A program made the translations under genes and the position numbers. From assembly GCF_040395035.1 (NCBI RefSeq), contig NZ_JBEBRB010000070.1, forward strand, positions 1-13,000: a stretch of 13,000 nt of DNA, given 5' to 3'. Shown here piece by piece: positions 12,614-13,000 of the stretch (position 1 is its first letter; each line of letters starts with the position of its first letter). This stretch comes from Parapedobacter lycopersici_A (GTDB lineage Bacteria; Bacteroidota; Bacteroidia; Sphingobacteriales; Sphingobacteriaceae). The notes under the pieces were generated by a model. It was not told the DNA's origin and did no database searches. It saw nothing but the letters and a program-made list of their open reading frames with translations.

Positions 12614-13000
12614 TTATATTTTACGGCATTTGATGATATAGAAAGGGTAATTCTCGTTTATTGTAGTTACATCCACCAGTCCCACCGCGGCAAATTCATT
12701 CCTTATTGTCGCCATGTCGTAGAAGAATAGCCTTACGCCGCCGAACTGCTCAAACCTGTCTTTGCCTACCGGGGTACCCTGTCCATAAGTCGGGGCAGCC
12801 TTTGTAATCGCCGTAAAGCACATATAACCCCCAGGTGCCAGTTGATGATAACAGTCCCGGATGAGCTTCTCCCTTTCCTTTGTATCCAACAGGTGAATTA
12901 AAGCATGGCAGAATATCCCATCGTATTGGTTGTTGTCAAAAGGCATTTCCGTTACTGATCCGTGGTGAATCACCAGGTCCGGCCCGTAGTGTTTTTTGGC
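12614..13000 (-). CDS. Class I SAM-dependent methyltransferase, C-terminal part (cut by window edge)
   Basis: The frame is open from the right edge of the window to a stop at 12614, 128 residues, and enters without a start codon, so the N-terminal Rossmann half with the glycine-rich SAM motif lies outside. Visible motifs are GSVTEMPFDNNQYDGIFCHALIHLL (motifs II-IV, with the acidic residue preceding the central strand) and the LAPGGYMCFTAITK segment typical of motif VI. These are followed by a GQGTPVGKDRFEQFGGVRLFFYD region that occurs in Bacteroidota methyltransferases of the ubiE/tellurite-resistance type. A GTG at 12973 is not the real start because coding sequence continues above it. The substrate is unknown. 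Confidence 0.88.
   Translation of the reverse strand, partial: AKKHYGPDLVIHHGSVTEMPFDNNQYDGIFCHALIHLLDTKEREKLIRDCYHQLAPGGYMCFTAITKAAPTYGQGTPVGKDRFEQFGGVRLFFYDMATIRNEFAAVGLVDVTTINENYPFYIIKCRKI

Noticed and set aside
1..13000. CRISPR array, tRNA, rRNA, transposase, integrase, toxin-antitoxin or restriction genes.
   Set aside because: None was seen: no regularly spaced repeats, no cloverleaf-like segments and no such protein motifs in any substantial reading frame.

Overview
The window looks like chromosomal DNA from a member of the Bacteroidota, most likely a Sphingobacteriales/Chitinophagales-type soil or water bacterium of middling GC. The reasons are: several lipoproteins with Bacteroidota-style short signal peptides; genes that mostly lack Shine-Dalgarno sites; repeated promoter-like pairs of the Bacteroidota type (TTG, then a spacer of exactly 20 in five cases, then TAnnTTTG or a near match); and products typical of this group (CBM9-like lipoprotein, DUF4260, AraC regulator with a multi-pass membrane N-terminus, DUF1905/YdeI protein). 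The genus is a guess.

Layout. 1-86: probable C-terminal end of an upstream plus-strand gene. 160-1062: CBM9-like surface lipoprotein. 2103-1141 (minus): a two-gene unit of a small lipoprotein followed by a DUF1905/YdeI-OmdA protein. 2194-2348: a leader-like hairpin followed by a 32-codon mini-ORF. 2432-5906 (plus): an overlapping pair of exported proteins of unknown function, a TIM-barrel-like lipoprotein and a large repeat-containing lipoprotein. 6271-5939 (minus): a small protein resembling the Rho-binding antiterminator Rof. 6565-6334 (minus): a short secreted-protein gene whose start codon is out of frame because of an A8 run directly behind it. 6704-6833 (plus): a promoter, three consecutive hairpins and a strong terminator with no reading frame, best explained as a small RNA gene. 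6956-7747: a single-pass membrane protein of unknown function. 7849-8943: membrane-anchored AraC regulator. 9068-9883: short-chain dehydrogenase. 9954-10034: a possible 26-residue lipopeptide. 10073-10873: trans-aconitate-methyltransferase-like enzyme. 10920-11381: MaoC-like hydratase. 11945-11421 (minus): DinB-fold protein lacking two of the usual metal ligands. 12234-12596: DUF4260 membrane protein. 13000-12614 (minus): methyltransferase cut by the window edge.

There is no large known system here: no CRISPR array, tRNA, rRNA, transposase or phage gene was seen. The genes are mostly independent accessory and housekeeping units. Functional links I can argue for are: the overlapping export pair at 2432-5906 (probable translational coupling); the AraC regulator with the dehydrogenase behind it, whose promoter carries direct repeats and no TTG element; and the methyltransferase-hydratase pair at 10073-11381. 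The least explained parts are the orphan hairpin transcript at about 6740-6833, the homopolymer-shifted gene opposite it, the mini-ORF behind the two-state hairpin at 2194-2348, and the unknown lipoprotein pair.
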